Virus record (IMG/VR): IMGVR_UViG_3300029267_002381
Coordinates: 1 to 62,371 of that record
Origin: a virus
Direction: 5' to 3' (one strand)
DNA length: 62,371 bases
Part shown: positions 58,625 to 62,371 of the stretch, in pieces
How the letters are laid out: each line of letters starts with the position of its first letter
Position numbering within the stretch: position 1 is the stretch's first letter
The notes under the pieces: generated by a model
What the model saw: the letters and a program-made list of their open reading frames with translations, nothing else
The model's database searches: none
Told to the model about the DNA's origin: nothing
Made by a program: the position numbers and the translations under genes

Positions 58625-59644
58625 CTAAAGATCGTTTTCAATGTTTTTAGTTTTTTCTACTATTTTTTGAATGGCGAGTTGTGTATAAAGTTCTGTAGCG
58701 TTTAAAGAGGAATGTCCGAGAGCGTCTTTAATGTCTTTGATGTCCACGCCTTTTATTCTCATGGCAGTTCCAAAAGAATGTCTTAAGATGTGAACCGCAC
58801 CACGTTTTGTTATGCCTGCCTTGAAAATTGCCCGACGTATTAATTTAGTAAATGTGTCGGGTTCCATGTCTACCAAGAAATCATTGTCTTTTAAGTTCTG
58901 AAGAAGTGGTTTCATTTTTTCTTCCAAGATAGGATATAGGGGCCGTTTCTGATGTTCTGTGGTTTTGGCTTTTGGGATATTGATAATTCTCTGATTAAAC
59001 CATAAATCTTTTTTCCTGACGTTTCGCACGATCTCTTTTCTTCGCAATGCTCCGTATCTGCCAAGATACCATCCCCGCCTTGCTTTTGCGCTGGTAATGT
59101 ATTGCTCGATCCTGTCTTTTTCTTCTGGTATCAAAATGTCGGGAATTCTTTTATTCCTGGGAATTTTTATTTTTAAGAAAGGATTTTCCTTGATGACTTC
59201 TCGTTCTATACCAAAGTTAAACGCAGCCCGCAACGACCGGATGATAATAGACTTTGTGGCCGGCGCAAGACGGGAAATGGAATCCTCAAATTTAGACAGG
59301 GGAATGTCGTTGATAAATACATCGCCCACGCTGTTGATTAATATTTTAAATGTTCTTTCATAATCTTTAAGCGTTCGTTCGGCCACCGACTTTTTGTTTT
59401 CAAAAAACCATTCCCTGAACTCGGATATGGTATAAGCAGATGCTTTTTTATTGAGCGGATTTACAAAGGGTTCTCCGAGATTATAATTTGCAACGGCAAT
59501 TTCGAATCGATTAAGAATGGTTTTAGCTTTTAAGTAAGACGTTCCCAGGGGTAGATATGCGGGCTTTTGGCGTTTCTTGTTAAGGGAGTAACGGATTCGA
59601 TAGAGCGTGGTATTCTTGTATGGGATTTTATCGAGGTGTGGCAT
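58625..59644 (-). CDS. int: Tyrosine integrase
   Basis: 339 residues. N-terminal arm-binding and SAM-like core-binding regions (SEFREWFFENKKSVAERTLK), then the catalytic domain with Arg in GALRRKEI, HILRHSFGT (His-x-x-Arg-His), LGHSSL and the nucleophile Tyr in NATELYTQL. It recombines attP with the host tRNA-Lys gene. Its 3' end abuts attP. Confidence 0.95.
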   Translation of the reverse strand: MPHLDKIPYKNTTLYRIRYSLNKKRQKPAYLPLGTSYLKAKTILNRFEIAVANYNLGEPFVNPLNKKASAYTISEFREWFFENKKSVAERTLKDYERTFKILINSVGDVFINDIPLSKFEDSISRLAPATKSIIIRSLRAAFNFGIEREVIKENPFLKIKIPRNKRIPDILIPEEKDRIEQYITSAKARRGWYLGRYGALRRKEIVRNVRKKDLWFNQRIINIPKAKTTEHQKRPLYPILEEKMKPLLQNLKDNDFLVDMEPDTFTKLIRRAIFKAGITKRGAVHILRHSFGTAMRIKGVDIKDIKDALGHSSLNATELYTQLAIQKIVEKTKNIENDL

Positions 59645-59674
59645 GGTCGGTTCGTTTAGCGTGAGGAAGGTTTT

Positions 59675-60283
59675 TCACGTATTGCGTTTTGTCCCGACAC
59701 CAATTATTCTTGGTGGCAACATAATTGAGTATATTTTTATATTTTCAAAATCTTCAAAAAAAACATCCTTAAAAGTTTGTGGGCTGAACCGGTAATAGTC
59801 GCCTGGTGCTGAGTGTATTTGAAATGTTATGGTCGCAGTAAACAACATATTTAAATATTGATTTTTTTGTAATTTGTTTATAATCGGAATTTTCCTGAAA
59901 AGTTTTTTTAATTCTTCTATTTTAAAATAACTGTATCCAGGAGTTCCAATAACAACAAGCCCCCCAGGCTTAATCACTCTTTTGATTTCAGATATTGATT
60001 TCCAAAAATATTTATCGTGTTCAAATGTGGCGTTAGATAGAACGGCATCAAATTGTTCGTTCTCAAAAAAATCCATTTTATTCGCATTGCCCTTAATTAT
60101 TTTAAAGTCTTTATAGTCGTGTGGTCCATCTAAATTTAGTCCAATTTTCTCTTTGGCGTTTTTTAAGGATTCCATACACAAAAGAGATTTATCGTTGGGG
60201 GTAGCGCCAACCTCTAAAACGGAACCAATAATATGCCACGAAGAACAAATCTTTTCAAATTCTTTATAGACTCGTTTGTGCAT
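59675..60283 (-). CDS. SAM-dependent methyltransferase (type 11)
   Basis: 202 residues. Motif I GSVLEVGATPND, acidic motif after GLNLDGPHD, DAVLSNATFEH (motif IV) and VIKPGGLVVIGTPGY. A class I Rossmann methyltransferase on small molecules or glycans. Located between integrase and repressor, so likely expressed in lysogens; it may alter host surface sugars. Codon use is AT-rich. Confidence 0.82.
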   Translation of the reverse strand: MHKRVYKEFEKICSSWHIIGSVLEVGATPNDKSLLCMESLKNAKEKIGLNLDGPHDYKDFKIIKGNANKMDFFENEQFDAVLSNATFEHDKYFWKSISEIKRVIKPGGLVVIGTPGYSYFKIEELKKLFRKIPIINKLQKNQYLNMLFTATITFQIHSAPGDYYRFSPQTFKDVFFEDFENIKIYSIMLPPRIIGVGTKRNT

Positions 60284-60293
60284 TAATTATATT

Positions 60294-60401
60294 TTATTTA
60301 TTGAGCGTGGCAATTAAATAGCCAATTATAAAAGACATTAAGACTATCAAAAAATAATAAAATTTTTTATATTTTTTAAAATTCGTTCGCTTGAAATACA
60401 T
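60294..60401 (-). CDS. 35-residue membrane peptide
   Basis: Basic start (MYFKRTNFKKYKKF) and one hydrophobic helix (YYFLIVLMSFIIGYLIATL). GGAGG lies 12 bases upstream, so translation is uncertain. Sits in the lysogeny cluster. Confidence 0.4.
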   Translation of the reverse strand: MYFKRTNFKKYKKFYYFLIVLMSFIIGYLIATLNK

Positions 60402-60402
60402 T

Positions 60403-60609
60403 TCATGGCACACCTCCCTTTGTGCCTTGCCCCTTATTTTTTTCTATCGCCTTCATTATTGAATCGCAAAGACGATTAAAACATTTATCTCCCGGATAAT
60501 GGCCCTCCCTTAATTCAAGATGTTGACTGAACCATGGATATTTATACTGATTTTTTCTCCACCATTTTATAAAAAGCGCTTCACCTCTCGTTAATTTCGC
60601 CTTTATCAT
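60403..60609 (-). CDS. Small protein of unknown function in the lysogeny operon
   Basis: 68 residues from ATG 60609 (AAAGGCGAC upstream), overlapping the repressor's end by 29 bases. MIKAKLTRGEALFIKWWRKN..., basic helix, polar. Function unknown. Confidence 0.55.
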   Translation of the reverse strand: MIKAKLTRGEALFIKWWRKNQYKYPWFSQHLELREGHYPGDKCFNRLCDSIMKAIEKNKGQGTKGGVP

Positions 60610-61156
60610 TTTGTCGCCTTTCTCGATATTCAACAATGTTTTTTATGGACGCTAAAACATTGACATCACCTTCGACCATTTTATAAATGGATCGAAGGTG
60701 CTTCAAGGATATTTCAGGAACCTCATCATAAACCGATCCCGAAATATTACGAAGCGACAAAATAAAAATTATTTCACTGGTTGAAATCGGTGCAATTGCG
60801 AGAATATCATCCACCCGCCCAGAACCTTTTATGTCTGTGGATGACGGTGTTTTATCTTTCTGCAAATTTCGTTCCTCGATGATCTTGGAGAAATCTTTTT
60901 TTAACAGGGCTTGGCCGTTTTCAAAAAGATCATAGGGGATGTTCAAAACAAAAGAACATAGTTTGGCAAATTTTTCAAAATTTTTTTCTCTTTTAGGAAC
61001 AATACCTTTTCTATAATCAGTAAGTGTTCCTATCCCAAGATCAAATCGTTTCGCTAAAAAACGTTGACTATAACCATTTTTTTTACCCATATCTAAAAAG
61101 AATATAGCATTGTTTTTCCAGATGTTAGCGTTACTATTAGAAATATTAATGTTCAT
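60581..61156 (-). CDS. Phage repressor-like HTH protein
   Basis: 191 residues from the ATG at 61156; a start at 61189 is also open. The helix-turn-helix is YSQRFLAKRFDLGIGTLTDY then RKGIVP. The C-terminal part lacks a visible LexA-type Ser-Lys autoprotease. It faces the rightward early operon across a shared control region, as a CI-type repressor does. Confidence 0.75.
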   Translation of the reverse strand: MNINISNSNANIWKNNAIFFLDMGKKNGYSQRFLAKRFDLGIGTLTDYRKGIVPKREKNFEKFAKLCSFVLNIPYDLFENGQALLKKDFSKIIEERNLQKDKTPSSTDIKGSGRVDDILAIAPISTSEIIFILSLRNISGSVYDEVPEISLKHLRSIYKMVEGDVNVLASIKNIVEYRERRQNDKGEINER

Positions 61157-61207
61157 TATAAGTATTTTTCGCTTGACTTTTAGATACAAAATGTTTTTAT
61201 TATGAAC
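61151..61207. promoter_or_regulatory. Repressor/early divergent control region
   Basis: Between the repressor start and the rightward early operon. Inverted half-sites GTTCATTATAA (61151-61161) and TTATTATGAAC (61197-61207) match with one change. A rightward promoter TTGACT-17-TTTATT (61173-61201) lies between them. The half-sites may be operators; each also includes an ATGAAC start-like string, so they could reflect duplicated start regions instead. Confidence 0.5.
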
Positions 61208-61230
61208 GTGATTTAGATTTGAGGAGCACC

Positions 61231-61401
61231 ATGTTTAATCAACGTCAAAACAGTCCAACATATAGAGACAGTGCTTTCCTTCATGGCTCCTCTAATCACA
61301 CGCTGTCTCGTTTAAAAGCGGGTTCATTTTGCTACCGGCTTTTAATGGGCCCGCTTTGGATATTAATTGGAGCAGTATCATGGATTTGGCAGAAACCCTA
61401 A
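61231..61401 (+). CDS. 56-residue first gene of the rightward early operon
   Basis: ATG 3 bases after GAGGAGC. N-terminal polar part, then a hydrophobic helix (LLMGPLWILIGAVSWIWQKP). Perhaps a Cro-like position but without HTH. Its coding DNA contains an AAAGCGGG/CCCGCTTT pairing. Overlaps the next gene by 22 bases. Confidence 0.55.
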   Translation: MFNQRQNSPTYRDSAFLHGSSNHTLSRLKAGSFCYRLLMGPLWILIGAVSWIWQKP

Positions 61402-61586
61402 GCATTGATTCATCCTATTATTTGTTGGTGCCACCCCGTAAAGACATAGAAATGTCTGTATTGTCTAAAGATGATTTGGAAACATGGATGAAAGACGGTA
61501 GCATCTTGGATGGTGACATAATTTATGAAATTAAAATCATCCAAAGGCAAAAGGCAGTGATAAAAAATGAACTTGTTTTTGTGTGA
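61380..61586 (+). CDS. Small early protein of unknown function
   Basis: 68 residues from ATG 61380 (GGAG 8 bases upstream). Acidic, with TLSIDSSYYLLVPPRKDIEM and a helical middle (SKDDLETWMKDG). Function unknown. Confidence 0.55.
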   Translation: MDLAETLSIDSSYYLLVPPRKDIEMSVLSKDDLETWMKDGSILDGDIIYEIKIIQRQKAVIKNELVFV

Positions 61587-61631
61587 CATTACACACCAAA
61601 TCTTATCCTCTATCATCTCTACTCCTCCGAA

Positions 61632-61664
61632 ATACACGGCGGGTTGCATGGACTCGCCGTGTAT
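61632..61664 (+). promoter_or_regulatory. Long hairpin before the 61687 gene
   Basis: Perfect 10-bp ATACACGGCG/CGCCGTGTAT with a 13-base loop, ending 23 bases before a GTG start. No T tract, so more like a leader or attenuator than a terminator. Confidence 0.55.
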
Positions 61665-61686
61665 CTATTTATTGTAAGGATTTGCT

Positions 61687-61953
61687 GTGAATAAGTCAAG
61701 CAGAAATAATGCTGACCCTGATTTTGTAAAAGACTGCGATGATTTGGGGATTGATCACCGAGCCAATAAAATCCTCGCCAGATACGCAAGAATAATGTTA
61801 GGCAGAACATCAAAGGCATGGCAGGTAGCCGTTCATCGTTCAAGAAAAAAACACGGTGATCCCCGTCCTTATGGGATCCCACTTTATAAAGGAAACGACG
61901 GATACAATTATGTGATGCGCAATGATTTTCTAAGGGTCTATAACAAATCATGA
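61687..61953 (+). CDS. Small early protein of unknown function
   Basis: 88 residues from GTG 7 bases after AAGGA. Basic with a conserved-looking end (KKHGDPRPYGIPLYKGNDGY). Function unknown; possibly a DNA- or RNA-binding early regulator. Confidence 0.55.
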   Translation: MNKSSRNNADPDFVKDCDDLGIDHRANKILARYARIMLGRTSKAWQVAVHRSRKKHGDPRPYGIPLYKGNDGYNYVMRNDFLRVYNKS

Positions 61954-62027
61954 TGATAAAAGATAAAAAATTTTTTACCTAAAAATCAAGGAAAATGATT
62001 TGCCAGTTTTAGAAAGAAATTAACCCC

Positions 62028-62371
62028 ATGAGACGCAAAACAAATAGTCTTTCCGTTGAAGATTCCGATAGATATGATATTTTCAGGGCTATTGCAAGCG
62101 TCTGTGGAGATGCCGATATAAACGAAGAACATTTTGCAAAATCAATTGGATGGACATACAATCAATTTAATAAGGTTAAGCGGGGTGGGCGCGACGGCAT
62201 GGTTTTAACCAAAGAAAGACGCAAGGAATTAATTGACGGTATCCGGCACTGGAACGAAGAAAGGGGACACATTCATTCACAATTACTTATTGATATGGGA
62301 GTTGTTGCACGGGCCGGCCAGCTAACCTTATGGATTTTGGCATTTTTATTACTTCTAATCAAGTTTACAAT
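62028..62371 (+). CDS. Early HTH/membrane protein (N-terminal part; continues at base 1)
   Basis: Start of a gene that crosses the contig end and stops at 148 on the left side; full length about 115 residues. INEEHFAKSIGWTYNQFNKV resembles an HTH, and the C-terminus (LTLWILAFLLLLIKF) is a membrane helix. A small regulator anchored in the inner membrane is suggested. Position after the early promoter fits a regulatory role. Confidence 0.7.
   Translation, partial: MRRKTNSLSVEDSDRYDIFRAIASVCGDADINEEHFAKSIGWTYNQFNKVKRGGRDGMVLTKERRKELIDGIRHWNEERGHIHSQLLIDMGVVARAGQLTLWILAFLLLLIKFT
62228..62371. repeat. Terminal direct repeat, right copy
   Basis: Identical to 1-144. See that entry. Confidence 0.95.

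Overview
The window is a near-complete genome of a temperate, podovirus-like tailed phage. Bases 1-144 are repeated exactly at 62228-62371, and one gene runs through the junction, so the contig closes into a circle of 62,227 unique bases (circular or circularly permuted DNA, or an assembly overlap). The head module (P22-like small terminase, large terminase, portal, scaffold, capsid), the giant internal virion protein and the lack of tape-measure, sheath or tube genes argue for short-tailed morphology. Lysogeny is supported by a tyrosine integrase, a repressor with divergent control region, and an attP that contains the 3' half of a tRNA-Lys(UUU) gene flanked by integrase arm-type repeats.

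The host is probably a Gram-negative of the Bacteroidota/FCB group. Nine phage proteins have Sec signal peptides and all nine have Gln at the predicted +1 position, a habit reported for Bacteroidota. Two candidate promoters also fit a TTG-N20-TAnnTT pattern. This host assignment is inference.

Layout. 1-2.9 kb: early genes including a Tat-type lipoprotein and a protein with ten 27-bp tandem repeats. 3-10 kb: recombination and replication (an annealing-type protein, DNA methyltransferase, HNH enzyme, DUF1376-HNH fusion, replisome organiser, helicase-loader-like protein). 10-20 kb: a dense run of small accessory genes, many with zinc ribbons, plus a membrane glycosyltransferase that looks split in two. 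20.3-22.4 kb: a minus-strand accessory operon (DUF3560 protein) behind a three-way-junction leader. 22.6-31.3 kb: packaging and head. 31.3-44.3 kb: connector, exported-looking fibre/spike proteins and tail nozzle. 44.5-53.1 kb: connector and ejection proteins. 53.1-55.3 kb: lysis genes. 55.4-58.4 kb: accessory genes and a hairpin-rich noncoding stretch. 58.4-61.2 kb: attP, integrase, methyltransferase and repressor on the minus strand. 61.2 kb to the end: the rightward early operon, which continues at base 1.

Most striking: (1) structural and fibre proteins carrying Sec signal peptides inside the virion module; (2) a 545-bp one-gene element with perfect 21-bp terminal inverted repeats; (3) a recurring pattern in which accessory genes are bracketed by short direct repeats spanning ribosome-binding site and start codon or promoter; (4) a glycosyltransferase apparently split by a small gene; (5) several strongly structured noncoding or leader elements.
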